Source: Segatella copri
GTDB lineage: Bacteria > Bacteroidota > Bacteroidia > Bacteroidales > Bacteroidaceae
DNA length: 64,000 nucleotides
Direction: 5' to 3'
Assembly (NCBI RefSeq): GCF_026015295.1
Contig: NZ_JAPDUW010000001.1
Location: 3,247,501 to 3,311,500, forward strand
The translations under genes and the position numbers were made by a program. Position 1 is the first letter of the stretch; every line of letters begins with the position of its first letter. A model generated the notes under the pieces. The model was not told the DNA's origin. It ran no database searches and saw only the letters and a program-made list of their open reading frames with translations. Shown here one piece after another: positions 9,056 through 18,325 of this stretch.

Positions 9056-12000
9056 CATACTCGCTAGGCGACATGCCATAGTGTTTTTTGAACACGGTAG
9101 AGAAGTGGGTCTGGTTGTTGAAACCTACAGAGTAGGCTACCTGTGTGATATTAATCTGCCCCTCTTCGATGAGTCGTGCCGCCTGTTCCAGTCGGAGGTT
9201 ACGGATAAATTCTCCGGCAGAAACACCAGCAATCTCCTTCAGCTTACGGTGGAGCTGTGCACGGCTGATACCTACCTCCTCGGTAAGTTTCTCTACATTG
9301 AGGTCGGGATCGGCAAGGTGGGCGTTGATATATTTCATCACGCGTTCCATCAGGGCATCGTTATTGCCCTTTACCTGAATCTGCTCAATCTTCGCCTTCT
9401 GGCCCTGTGCTCCGCTGTATTTGCCGCGGATACGTCGCACATTATCCACCAGGTTGTCGATAAGGATATGCAGCTCTTCCATGTCGAAAGGCTTTGCCAG
9501 GAAAGCATCGGCTCCTCTGCGAAGTCCCTCCAACCGGTGTTCCACCTCGCTCTTCGAGGTGAGCAGGATGACAGGAATATCGCTGATGTTGCTGTTGCTC
9601 TTGATGTTTTTGAGCATGGTGATTCCATCCATCTCCGGCATCATCACATCGCTTATCACGAGGTCGTACTTGCCGGTGAGCAGCATCTTCAAACCTTCCT
9701 TGCCGTTGCAGGCATGCTCAAAGCGGTACCAGTCGCTCAGTTCGGTCTTGATGTATTGGGCAATCTCGCTGTCATCGTCAACTATCAGGATATTGAAGTT
9801 GCGGTTGGCCTGTACTTTCTTTTTGGTAATCTCCTGCTCCTTCTTGTCTTCTTCTTCCAGTATCTCGCCTGGCTGCAGATGGCTGTTGCCTAGCGGAATG
9901 CTTACTTCGAAGCAGGAACCCTTGATGCCGTCGGTACGGTTGTAGGCCTTGATCTTGCCTCCGTGCATTTCTACAAATGCCTTACAGAGGTTGAGCCCGA
10001 TACCGGTTCCTTCGATATGGAGACCGCTGCTGTTGTTTCCCTGATAGAAACGTTCGAAGAGGCGGTCGGTCTTCTCTTCCTTCAGTCCGATGCCTGTATC
10101 TTCTACCCTGATGGTGGCATTCTTTTCGTCTTTACCTATGATAACAGTAATCTTTCCGCCATCAAAGGTATACTTCATGGCATTGGAGAGCAGGTTGGAG
10201 ATAACCTTGTCAAAGTTGATGCGGTCTATCCAAACCTTCAGCTTGCCTTTATCGCTGCTGAGGCTTTCGTCTTCTTTGAGCTCAAGGGTGATGTTGCGCT
10301 CCTGTGCATTGAAGCGGTAGAGCGATACGATGCCATGTAGGAAATCCTTGAGCGGAGTCTCCTGGCAATGGAGATGCATCTGGTTCTTGTCTATCTTTCG
10401 CTCATCAAGTATCTGGTTTACCAGAAGCAGGAGGCGCTGGGCATTGCGGTCGATGGTATCGATATCCTGTTTGCTTTCGGCATCTGTTAATCTTGCTTTC
10501 AACTTGTTGAGCGGTCCCATGATCAATGTCAGCGGCGAGCGGATGTCGTGGGTGGCATTAATGAGGAACTGCATCTTGGTCTCTTCCAGGTCTGCCTTGC
10601 GGCGGCGCTCGTATGTATAGATGACATACAGGATGACGCTTGCTGTGATCAGGATATAGAGGAGATATGCCTCGGGTGATGCATACCAAGGGTCGCATAC
10701 CTTGATGTTGATGATGGTAGGATTCTTGGAATATCTGCCATTGCTGGTAGCTCTCACCTCCAGCGTATAGTCGCCCGGTTTCAACTTGTTGAATGCTACG
10801 GCATTGGCTCCCTCATTGGTGCTGTTCCATTTGCCGTCGTTGATGCGGTATTGGAAACTGATATTGTCGGTGTTCCTGTAGTTGAGCAGCGAGAACTCCA
10901 GAGTGAATGAATTCTGGGAGTAAGGAATGCTGAAGTCTTTGACCATACAGTTGATTGGCTTTCCGTCGATGATGAAGTTGGTGAGGTGTACATCTCCCAA
11001 TTCCATCTTCTTGGCTCTGACAACGTCAGGATAGAAGGTTGTGATACCATCACTGGTTCCGAAGGCGATAAGATCGCTGGCGGTATGCATGGAAGAGCCC
11101 AGCACGTACTCACGGGTAGTAAGTCCGTTGCCGTTGATGTGCCCGATAAACTGTCTGTTCTTCTGTTCGTACTGCCAGATGCCCATGGTTGTACTTACCC
11201 ACAAGTCACCCTTCTGGTCTTTGATGATGCTGCAGACCTGCTTGCCTTTCAACGCTTCTGCATGAGGGAAGTTCTTCGTCTTGTTGCTCTTTCTGTCAAA
11301 CAGATAGAGTCCTTCTTCCGTACCGATGATAATATCGCCGTTCTTTCCTTCGCAGATACCATTCGCCTGTCTGTCTTTCAGAATGTTGAGCCATCCGAAA
11401 TCCTTGAAACTGAGCGTTCGGGTATTGAGACAGGAAACTCCATTAGAGGTTCCTATCCATAAATGGCCTGTATGATCGAGCGCCATGCTTCGCACCCAGT
11501 CGTTGCAGAGGAATCCTTTATCGCCTCTTTGCTGCATATTCAGAACGGTAACCTTGCCGCTTTCCACATTATATATATATAAGCCTTTGCTGTATACAGA
11601 AATGTAAAGGTTGCCCTGTGCATCGTCGGTCATACAGTAGATGCCGGCACTGGTAAAGGTGAGTTTCTGCTGGTATGTACCTGTATGAGGGTTGTAGCTG
11701 TAGAGTGCGCTGCCATTGCTGATCCAGTAATCGCCACGTCGGTCTTTATAGATGATGCAAGTACCGGCAGGTGACTGAGGGTGGGCGATAATCTTGCCTG
11801 AAGCATCAAAACAGAATACGCCACTGTTCTGTACCGTACACCATGTTTCACCATTTTCGCCTTGTGCAATAGATGAAACGCTGCTGCCGATGATATAGTT
11901 CTGTGCCGAAAAGCTCCAGCTGTTGAAAGCCTGCTGGCGCTGGTTAATCAGGTACAGACCTTTCTTGTAACAGCCTATCCAGAGATTGTTGTCCTTATCT

Positions 12001-12950
12001 TCGATGATATCGTTGACGAAGGCGGTAGCCAGATTGAAACTGCTGTTGCTGTTCTCCAACTGTTCTACCCTGTTGCTTCCCTTTCTGATCATGAGAACAC
12101 CATGTTCAGAGGTGCTGATATAGAGGTTGCCTTCGTGGTCGAAGGTAGCATTGTTGATGGTTACATTATTCTGATAACCGCCAAAGTCGTAGCCGGCATC
12201 AGCGATGCGGCCTGTCCGGTAATCATAATAGACGATGCCATACATACAGACGATGAGCATGGTCTGCGGGCGATGTTGGATGAAAGCCACAGGTGCTCCG
12301 CATGGCGATTTGAAGTCTTTGCGCTGCACCTTGCCTTGTTTTTTGATGAAACGGGTGAAGATAGAAAGGTGGCTACTCTGCCAGAGATAATGATGCTTAT
12401 CTTCGTAGATATGGGTAAAGAATACATCAGAATCGCGCTCAGCGTATTGCCTTTCCTGTCTGATAGTGAAAAGGTCGTCTGTTCCTTTCTGGGTATTTCT
12501 GTCTTTTACAGAATAGAGACCATATCCTGCAGTACCCAGCAGGATATCGCCATTGTGACTTTCTACCATAGAATAGATACGTGGCTTTCTGCCATCAGGA
12601 AACTGGAGACGGGCGAAATCGTTCGTCTCATAATTATAGCGCATCAGTCCCTTGGCACTACCTATCCATAGGTTACCTTTCTTATCTACCAGCAGGTCGG
12701 AGATAATGTTGTCAGTAATGGAGGTTGTGTCTTCTTCGTTGTGCAGATAGTTGGTAAAACGGTAGCCGTCAAACTTGCTGAGTCCGTATTCGGTTCCCAC
12801 CCAGATGTATCCGTATTTATCCTGCACAATGCAGTTGATAAGCGAACTTGACAGTTTGCCCGATGTGAAGAGTTCACCACTGTCAGCCCATACCATGAGC
12901 GAGATGGTGATAGCGAAGAGTGCCGTTAAGCAATGTCTGATATGCTTCAT
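9030..12950 (-). CDS. Hybrid two-component sensor/regulator (HTCS), xylan responsive
   Basis: 1306 aa holding a full signalling pathway in one chain. A signal peptide (1-22) is followed by two seven-bladed propellers made of two-component-regulator repeats (about 25-640, many copies of LWIG), a Y_Y_Y domain (about 680-750), one membrane helix (about 761-782), HisKA with His801 (INATHDIRSPL), HATPase (NLLSNAMKYT, DTGIGL, GTGIGL), a receiver with Asp1101 (LVISDVMMPEMDG) and Lys1153, and an AraC-type double helix-turn-helix (about 1205-1300). No active-site residue is missing. HTCS proteins sense oligosaccharides in the periplasm and activate nearby polysaccharide genes. Its place between the two arms of the locus matches XynR of P. 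bryantii. Confidence 0.96.
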   Translation of the reverse strand: MKHIRHCLTALFAITISLMVWADSGELFTSGKLSSSLINCIVQDKYGYIWVGTEYGLSKFDGYRFTNYLHNEEDTTSITDNIISDLLVDKKGNLWIGSAKGLMRYNYETNDFARLQFPDGRKPRIYSMVESHNGDILLGTAGYGLYSVKDRNTQKGTDDLFTIRQERQYAERDSDVFFTHIYEDKHHYLWQSSHLSIFTRFIKKQGKVQRKDFKSPCGAPVAFIQHRPQTMLIVCMYGIVYYDYRTGRIADAGYDFGGYQNNVTINNATFDHEGNLYISTSEHGVLMIRKGSNRVEQLENSNSSFNLATAFVNDIIEDKDNNLWIGCYKKGLYLINQRQQAFNSWSFSAQNYIIGSSVSSIAQGENGETWCTVQNSGVFCFDASGKIIAHPQSPAGTCIIYKDRRGDYWISNGSALYSYNPHTGTYQQKLTFTSAGIYCMTDDAQGNLYISVYSKGLYIYNVESGKVTVLNMQQRGDKGFLCNDWVRSMALDHTGHLWIGTSNGVSCLNTRTLSFKDFGWLNILKDRQANGICEGKNGDIIIGTEEGLYLFDRKSNKTKNFPHAEALKGKQVCSIIKDQKGDLWVSTTMGIWQYEQKNRQFIGHINGNGLTTREYVLGSSMHTASDLIAFGTSDGITTFYPDVVRAKKMELGDVHLTNFIIDGKPINCMVKDFSIPYSQNSFTLEFSLLNYRNTDNISFQYRINDGKWNSTNEGANAVAFNKLKPGDYTLEVRATSNGRYSKNPTIINIKVCDPWYASPEAYLLYILITASVILYVIYTYERRRKADLEETKMQFLINATHDIRSPLTLIMGPLNKLKARLTDAESKQDIDTIDRNAQRLLLLVNQILDERKIDKNQMHLHCQETPLKDFLHGIVSLYRFNAQERNITLELKEDESLSSDKGKLKVWIDRINFDKVISNLLSNAMKYTFDGGKITVIIGKDEKNATIRVEDTGIGLKEEKTDRLFERFYQGNNSSGLHIEGTGIGLNLCKAFVEMHGGKIKAYNRTDGIKGSCFEVSIPLGNSHLQPGEILEEEDKKEQEITKKKVQANRNFNILIVDDDSEIAQYIKTELSDWYRFEHACNGKEGLKMLLTGKYDLVISDVMMPEMDGITMLKNIKSNSNISDIPVILLTSKSEVEHRLEGLRRGADAFLAKPFDMEELHILIDNLVDNVRRIRGKYSGAQGQKAKIEQIQVKGNNDALMERVMKYINAHLADPDLNVEKLTEEVGISRAQLHRKLKEIAGVSAGEFIRNLRLEQAARLIEEGQINITQVAYSVGFNNQTHFSTVFKKHYGMSPSEYAETKRNEK

Positions 12951-12993
12951 ATTTTCTGTCCGTTTTCTTGTTTAAAATAGGTTGTTACGGCTG

Positions 12994-13065
12994 CAAAAGT
13001 AACAAAAAACAATGAAAGAAACAAATTCTAATGCAACAAAATGTTTCATTTCTTTTTGTTTCTTT
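12994..13065 (-). promoter_or_regulatory. Sensor gene promoter inside an inverted repeat
   Basis: Minus strand: -33 TTTG at 13025-13022, spacer of 20 nt, -7 TACTTTTG at 13001-12994, a full match to the constitutive Bacteroidota pattern. The -33 element is the end of an 11-bp perfect inverted repeat, AAAGAAACAAA at 13015-13025 and TTTGTTTCTTT at 13055-13065, which could serve autoregulation. Confidence 0.75.
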
Positions 13066-13090
13066 ATCTTTTTGTGCCCTTTTTGCAGGT

Positions 13091-13158
13091 ATGAAACAAA
13101 TAGAAAAGTAATGGCAACTATTAAATACCTGTTATTTCATTACTTATTAGTAAATTTG
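13091..13158 (+). promoter_or_regulatory. Promoter of esterase-symporter-GH10-GH43 operon with putative operator
   Basis: Plus-strand -7 box TAAATTTG at 13151-13158, weak -33. ATGAAACA at 13091-13098 lies 52 nt upstream of the box, the same layout as at the SusC and GH67 promoters. The leader to the ATG at 13207 is about 42 nt. Confidence 0.65.
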
Positions 13159-13206
13159 CATCGTCAACAACAATAGAAACATTAAAAGCATCATAATAAC
13201 AATAAA

Positions 13207-14412
13207 ATGAATAGACAAGCAATCAAAATATTATCGCTGGCGCTCGTATTGGCTACGTCAAGTTCTGTAGCTTTTGCCCAGAAGGTATGGAAAGGATCTT
13301 GGGCTACTGCAGTGGAATGGACTGGTAAAGGAGATATGCCTAAGGAAAGCTTGAGCAACCGTTCTTGCCGACAGATAGTTCATGTATCTTTTGGCGGAGA
13401 GGAACTCAGAGTGAAGCTCAGCAACGAGCAGAGCAAGGAGCCGGTAGAAATCAAATCGGTGTATATTGCAGATACTGATGTTCCAAGCAATTGGGGAATC
13501 AATGCCAAGACAGTGAAGTATCTCAAGTTTAATGGCAAGAAGAATGTAACCATTGCTCCTGGCAAGGCTATCTTCTCAGATGATTTGAAATATGCCTTGA
13601 AGAGTGGACAGCGCCTTACGATTACCATCGACTATGGCAAGCAGACTCCGGTGAATGCAACATCCCATCGTGGTTCACGTACTACCTCTTATATAGTAAG
13701 TAATGTGAAGGGCAAGGCGGTGAAACCTGCAGATGCAGCTTTCGATAAGCAGGAGAAGGCTGATCACTGGTACAATCTTTCTGCCATTGATGTGAAGACC
13801 GATAAGGCTACCCCTGTGGTAGCTATCCTCGGAAACTCTATTACCGATGGCCGTGGAAGTACTACTAACCATCAGAACCGCTGGACCGATTTCCTCTCGG
13901 ATGCCCTGAATGCAGAGAAGCCATACGGCGTATTGAATCTTGGAATCGGTGGCAACTGCGTGGTGCAAGGTGGATTGAGCGAACCAGCCATGAAACGTTT
14001 CGACCGTGATATCCTAGGACAGACAGGTGTAGATAAACTCATCATCTTCGAAGGAACCAACGATATCGGTTGCTGCGGCGGAAATTATGAGCATGTAACA
14101 GATACCCTGATTGCCTGCTACAAGGTGCTGATAGCGAAAGCCAAGGCAAAAGGAATCAAGGTGTATGGCGGAACCATCACCCCAACCAAGGGAAACGGAT
14201 GGTATTCTTTCTGGCACGAGGCGATGCGACAGACCGTGAACGAATGGATCAGAAAAAGTGGTGCCTTCGACGAGGTCATCGATTTCGATGAGCTGACCCG
14301 CGATCCGAAAGACCCTCAGCGTCTGAAGGCTGAGTATTCTGACGACTGGCTGCATCTCAATCCGAAGGGATATGAGGCAATGGGCAAGTTTGCCGCAGAG
14401 AAATTGAAGTAA
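13207..14412 (+). CDS. SGNH-family esterase, probable acetyl-xylan esterase
   Basis: 401 aa with a signal peptide (about 1-24). The N-terminal 150 residues form a beta-rich accessory domain; the SGNH hydrolase follows, with block I GNSIT (nucleophile Ser211), block II GIGGN (about 246-250), block III GTND (Asn285) and block V DDWLHLN (Asp380, His383). It is first in an operon with a sugar symporter, a GH10 xylanase and a GH43 enzyme, so removal of acetyl groups from xylan or xylo-oligosaccharides is the natural guess; P. bryantii has a putative acetylxylan esterase in the same cluster. The substrate is inferred, while the hydrolase fold and catalytic triad are seen directly. Confidence 0.88.
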   Translation: MNRQAIKILSLALVLATSSSVAFAQKVWKGSWATAVEWTGKGDMPKESLSNRSCRQIVHVSFGGEELRVKLSNEQSKEPVEIKSVYIADTDVPSNWGINAKTVKYLKFNGKKNVTIAPGKAIFSDDLKYALKSGQRLTITIDYGKQTPVNATSHRGSRTTSYIVSNVKGKAVKPADAAFDKQEKADHWYNLSAIDVKTDKATPVVAILGNSITDGRGSTTNHQNRWTDFLSDALNAEKPYGVLNLGIGGNCVVQGGLSEPAMKRFDRDILGQTGVDKLIIFEGTNDIGCCGGNYEHVTDTLIACYKVLIAKAKAKGIKVYGGTITPTKGNGWYSFWHEAMRQTVNEWIRKSGAFDEVIDFDELTRDPKDPQRLKAEYSDDWLHLNPKGYEAMGKFAAEKLK

Positions 14413-14438
14413 ATATATTATATGCATCTTTTATGTTA

Positions 14439-14456
14439 TATATATAATAAGGTGTA
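14439..14456 (+). repeat. 18-bp AT-rich intergenic element, copy 1
   Basis: TATATATAATAAGGTGTA just upstream of the symporter start. The same 18 bases occur upstream of murE on the minus strand (59118-59101), and a 17/18 match follows the GH35 stop (5294-5277). All three copies point in the direction of transcription. Confidence 0.6.
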
Positions 14457-14462
14457 AACTTA

Positions 14463-15911
14463 ATGACAGAATTAAATATGGAACAGACATCTGTAACACA
14501 GGAATCTAAGGGATTCTACAAACTGAATTGGCTACAACGCATCGGATTCGGATCTGGCGACTTGGCGCAAAACCTCATCTACCAGACCATCTGCATGTAT
14601 CTGTTGTTCTTCTACACCGACATCTATGGACTTAATCCTGGTGTTGCTGCCACCATGTTCTTGGTGGTTCGCTTGGTCGATGTACTTTGGGACCCATTGG
14701 TGGGAACTTATGTAGATAAGCATAATCCACGTTGGGGTAAGTATCGTTCATATCTCGTCCTGGCGGGTTTGCCACTCACCGTACTTGCCATCCTCTGTTT
14801 TTGGAATGGTATGGAAGGACAGACAGAAACCATCAAACTTATCTATGCCTATGTAACATACGTAGGCTTGTCTATGCTCTATACATTGATCAATGTGCCT
14901 TACGGAGCCTTGAACTCTTCGCTGACTCGCGATACAGACGAAATAACCATTCTCACCTCTGTACGTATGTTTATGGCAAATGTGGGTGGACTCTGTGTAT
15001 CGGCAGGTGTTCCAATCCTGGTAGCGATGCTCGCTGCAGCCAAGGATCTTCCTATTGAGATGGCGCTCTTCATGGGTTTGGGCTCTTTGCCATCTTTCAT
15101 CTTTATGCCACTGGTTCCTGCCATCAAGAAAAAGGTGGGCAAGAAGAATATGTTCTATATCTTCCTTACTGTGGCTATCGTGGGTATGGCGATGCTTTAT
15201 ATCATCAGCAAGATGGGACCTGTAAAGGATCATATCACGCTGGTTTATATCGCTCAGTTCATCAAATCAACAGGCGTAATCGTAGCTACAGGATATATGT
15301 GGGCTCTGATTCCGGAGGTTATCTCTTTTGCAGAATATACCAGTGGCAAGCGTATTGCCGGCATCGTCAATGCCCTGACCGGTATCTTCTATAAGGCAGG
15401 TATGGCTCTGGGTGGCGTTATTCCTGGTGCAGTTCTTGCATGGACCGGTTATCAGGCAGCAGCTGCTCAGGAGAGCAACTCTCTTCCTACCGACAGTAAT
15501 GCTTGGTTTGTTGCCATGCTGATTTTTGCCCTGGTAGGTTTCGCCCTTCTGGTATTCTGCTTTACCCAAACCAAGGAACGTGTGGTAATGGATGAGAAGG
15601 AAACCAAGAATGTAAAGGTGAGCGACCTGTGGACAGAATTCTTCCACAACCGTCCTCTCCGTATCGTGGCGCTCTTCTTCATTACAGCCTTCGCCATGAT
15701 GTCGGTAGGTAATGCTGCCGGTGCTTACTTCATGAACGATTTGGAGCAGCAGACTTCTCTGGCACAGGAGGGTATCCGCTGGCTGGTATGTGTGATTCCT
15801 GCCATCTTGCTGGGCTTGGCGATGTTCATCATCTCTAAATATGAGTTGACCGATGAGGTTATCGACGACATCAACAAGAAGATTGAGGCCCGACACAAGG
15901 AAGAAAACTAG
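14463..15911 (+). CDS. GPH-family sugar:cation symporter (xyloside type)
   Basis: 482 aa, 12 predicted membrane helices, no signal peptide. The segment DKHNPRWGKYRSYL in the first cytoplasmic loop is the signature of the glycoside-pentoside-hexuronide branch of the major facilitator superfamily. Such carriers move short glycosides across the inner membrane with Na+ or H+. Its place between a periplasmic GH10 and a cytoplasmic GH43 says it imports xylo-oligosaccharides, the role proposed for the symporter in the P. bryantii xylanase cluster. A start five codons later, at 14478, is equally possible; neither has a ribosome-binding site. The C-terminus is a short charged cytoplasmic tail. Confidence 0.92.
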   Translation: MTELNMEQTSVTQESKGFYKLNWLQRIGFGSGDLAQNLIYQTICMYLLFFYTDIYGLNPGVAATMFLVVRLVDVLWDPLVGTYVDKHNPRWGKYRSYLVLAGLPLTVLAILCFWNGMEGQTETIKLIYAYVTYVGLSMLYTLINVPYGALNSSLTRDTDEITILTSVRMFMANVGGLCVSAGVPILVAMLAAAKDLPIEMALFMGLGSLPSFIFMPLVPAIKKKVGKKNMFYIFLTVAIVGMAMLYIISKMGPVKDHITLVYIAQFIKSTGVIVATGYMWALIPEVISFAEYTSGKRIAGIVNALTGIFYKAGMALGGVIPGAVLAWTGYQAAAAQESNSLPTDSNAWFVAMLIFALVGFALLVFCFTQTKERVVMDEKETKNVKVSDLWTEFFHNRPLRIVALFFITAFAMMSVGNAAGAYFMNDLEQQTSLAQEGIRWLVCVIPAILLGLAMFIISKYELTDEVIDDINKKIEARHKEEN

Positions 15912-15948
15912 AGACTATAATTATTAACGAGAAAAATAGATATAAGAT

Positions 15949-17073
15949 ATGAAAAAGATCACAACTCTGGCACTGGGGCTGATGCTTGCTTCAACAGCTT
16001 TCGCTCAAAAAGCGAACTCAGCAGCTCAAATCCCAACATTCCAGGAAACTATGGGTAAGTACTTTCTGGTAGGTGCTGCCGTTAATACCGATTTGCCTAA
16101 TGGTCAAGACCCTGCAGGTGAGGAAGTAGTGAAGAAACAGTTTAACCAGGTGGTTGCCGAAAACTGTATGAAGGGTGAGAAGAATCATCCGGAGGTGAAT
16201 CGCTTTGATTTCACTGATGGCGATAAACTCGCTGACTGGGCAGAGAAAAACGGCAAGACCTTGATCGGGCATTGTCTGGTTTGGCATTCTCAGCCACCTA
16301 AGTGGATGTTTACCGATGATAAGGGTAATCTGGTAAGCCGTGAAGTGCTTATCGGCAGAATGTATAACCATATTATGAATGTGGTTACTCATTATAAAGG
16401 TAGAGTAAAGGGTTGGGACGTTGTGAACGAGGCTTTCGAGGATGATGGCTCTTACCGCAAGTCTTTATATTACAAGATTATCGGTCCGGAGTTCATAGAA
16501 CTGGCTTTCCGCTTTGCGCATGAGGCTGATCCAAACGTAGAACTTTACTACAATGATTATTCTACTTCGAAGCCAGCTAAGCGAGAGGCTATCTGCAAGC
16601 TGGTTCGCGATTTGAAGGCGAAGGGTCTCCGCATCGATGCAGTAGGTATGCAGAGCCACAATGGTTTTGATTATCCTGACTATGCTGAGTATGAGAAGAG
16701 CATCGAGGCTTTTGCTGGTGAAGGCGTGAAGGTGATGCTGACTGAGCTGGATATGAACATGCTTCCTAATCCGGAAGGATTCGGCGGAGCGGAAATCAGC
16801 CAGAAGTTTGAACTTCAGAAAAAGTACAATCCATACGTGAAGGGACTTGACAAGAAGGCGCAGAAACTCTTCAACCAGCGTTATCTCGATCTCTTTAAGA
16901 TTGTAGAGCGCCATAAGAATGTCATCAGTCGTGTTACCTTCTGGGGTGTCAACGATGGTCACTCTTGGTTGAATGGCTGGCCTATCCCTGGCAGAACCAA
17001 CTATCCACTGCTCATCGATCGTAACAACAATGTGAAGCCAGTGGTGAAGGAAATCGTCAATCTCTTTAAGTAA
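15949..17073 (+). CDS. GH10 endo-1,4-beta-xylanase
   Basis: 374 aa, signal peptide cut after residue 19-20 and no lipobox, so periplasmic or secreted. It is a single-domain GH10 TIM barrel with HCLVWHSQ on strand 3, acid/base Glu161 in WDVVNEAF, and nucleophile Glu266 in TELDMNM; no carbohydrate-binding module is attached. It cuts internal beta-1,4 bonds of xylan or long imported fragments. It lies 37 bases after the symporter and 46 before GH43, in one operon. A surface xylanase would be expected to start degradation; it is not in view and may lie beyond the left edge after the SusD-linked lipoprotein. Confidence 0.96.
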   Translation: MKKITTLALGLMLASTAFAQKANSAAQIPTFQETMGKYFLVGAAVNTDLPNGQDPAGEEVVKKQFNQVVAENCMKGEKNHPEVNRFDFTDGDKLADWAEKNGKTLIGHCLVWHSQPPKWMFTDDKGNLVSREVLIGRMYNHIMNVVTHYKGRVKGWDVVNEAFEDDGSYRKSLYYKIIGPEFIELAFRFAHEADPNVELYYNDYSTSKPAKREAICKLVRDLKAKGLRIDAVGMQSHNGFDYPDYAEYEKSIEAFAGEGVKVMLTELDMNMLPNPEGFGGAEISQKFELQKKYNPYVKGLDKKAQKLFNQRYLDLFKIVERHKNVISRVTFWGVNDGHSWLNGWPIPGRTNYPLLIDRNNNVKPVVKEIVNLFK

Positions 17074-17119
17074 AATCTCTTTAGATAATATTGTACATCT
17101 CTTAAAATAATAAACAACA

Positions 17120-18082
17120 ATGAAAGCAAGATATTTGTTCCCAAAGGATTATATGGCAGATCCATCTGCCAATGTGTTTAACGGTCGCCTGTATGTTTAC
17201 CCATCTCATGACTGGGATAGCGGCGAAAGCTTCGACGATGATGGCGGTCACTTCCAGATGAAAGACTATCATGTTCTCTCTATGGACGATGTGATGGAAG
17301 GTGAGGTAACCGATCATGGTGTGATTCTCGATGTGAAGGATGTGCCATGGGCTGAGAAGCAGATGTGGGACAACGATGTAGTAGAGAAGGATGGTAAGTA
17401 CTATCTCATCTTCTCTGCCAAGGATTATAATGGCGTGTTCCATCTTGGTGTGGCTGTGGCTGATAAGCCAGAAGGTCCTTTCGTTCCGAATGCCGACCCT
17501 ATCCGCAAGTCATACAGCATCGACCCTTGCGTGTTCAAGGATGATGATGGCAAGATTTACTGCTACTTCGGTGGTATCTGGGGCGGTCAGCTTCAGTGGT
17601 ACAAGGACAACAAGGCACTGAAGGATGAGCATCTTCCAGAGGGCAAGGAGAATCCATTGCCATCTCGTGTAGCCATGATGACTGATGATGTGCAGCAGTT
17701 TGCTGAAATGCCAAAGCCTGTTGTCATCGTTGACGAAAAGGGTAATGTATTGCCAGCTGATGATCCACATCGCTTCTTCGAGGCCAGCTGGATGCATAAG
17801 TATAAGGGCAAGTATTACTTCAGCTACTCTACCGGTGATACTCATTATCTCTGCTATGCTGTAGGTGATAATCCTTATGGTCCGTTCACTTACAAGGGCG
17901 TCATCCTGGAACCGGTAGTAGGTTGGACAACCCATCACAGTATCTGTGAGTACAAGGGACAGTGGTATCTCTTCCATCACGACTGTGTGCCATCAAATGA
18001 TACAACCTGGCTTCGCAGCGTAAAGGTGGCTCCTCTCTTCTATGATGAGGATGATAACATCTTGCCGGTTCAGCCTGAATAA
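17120..18082 (+). CDS. GH43 beta-xylosidase/arabinofuranosidase, cytoplasmic
   Basis: 320 aa, five-bladed propeller of GH43 without the C-terminal beta-sandwich of larger members. The three expected carboxylates are present: base Asp14 (ADPSANVFNGRLY), pKa modulator Asp135 (SIDPCVF) and acid Glu221 (FFEASWMHKY). There is no signal peptide, so it acts on oligosaccharides delivered by the symporter two genes upstream. It looks like the subfamily of P. bryantii XynB. Xylosidase and arabinofuranosidase activities often coexist in this group and cannot be separated by reading. It is the last gene of the operon; a strong terminator follows 100 bases later. Confidence 0.92.
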   Translation: MKARYLFPKDYMADPSANVFNGRLYVYPSHDWDSGESFDDDGGHFQMKDYHVLSMDDVMEGEVTDHGVILDVKDVPWAEKQMWDNDVVEKDGKYYLIFSAKDYNGVFHLGVAVADKPEGPFVPNADPIRKSYSIDPCVFKDDDGKIYCYFGGIWGGQLQWYKDNKALKDEHLPEGKENPLPSRVAMMTDDVQQFAEMPKPVVIVDEKGNVLPADDPHRFFEASWMHKYKGKYYFSYSTGDTHYLCYAVGDNPYGPFTYKGVILEPVVGWTTHHSICEYKGQWYLFHHDCVPSNDTTWLRSVKVAPLFYDEDDNILPVQPE

Positions 18083-18181
18083 GAGTATTATAAGTATTAG
18101 ATGACATACGTTAGAGTTGACTTTTAGGTTTATAATAGTTTTGATGAATAGTTGATATATAAGTTAATGTTAGTTTGGAAG

Positions 18182-18214
18182 AAACGGCATCTTCGTGAGG
18201 AGATGCCGTTTTTG
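18182..18214 (+). terminator. Rho-independent terminator of the xylan operon
   Basis: A perfect 11-bp stem (18182-18192 with 18201-18211) around TCGTGAGG, followed by T residues. It ends the esterase-symporter-GH10-GH43 transcript. Confidence 0.85.
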
Positions 18215-18325
18215 CGTATGTTCCTATTCTTTCTTTTCTTCTCTTTCTGTTTTCTCTTACTTTTCATCTAATGTTATTTTTAAGTTATTTCTATCATTTT
18301 GTAGGAGATTTCGGATATTTTTGTT

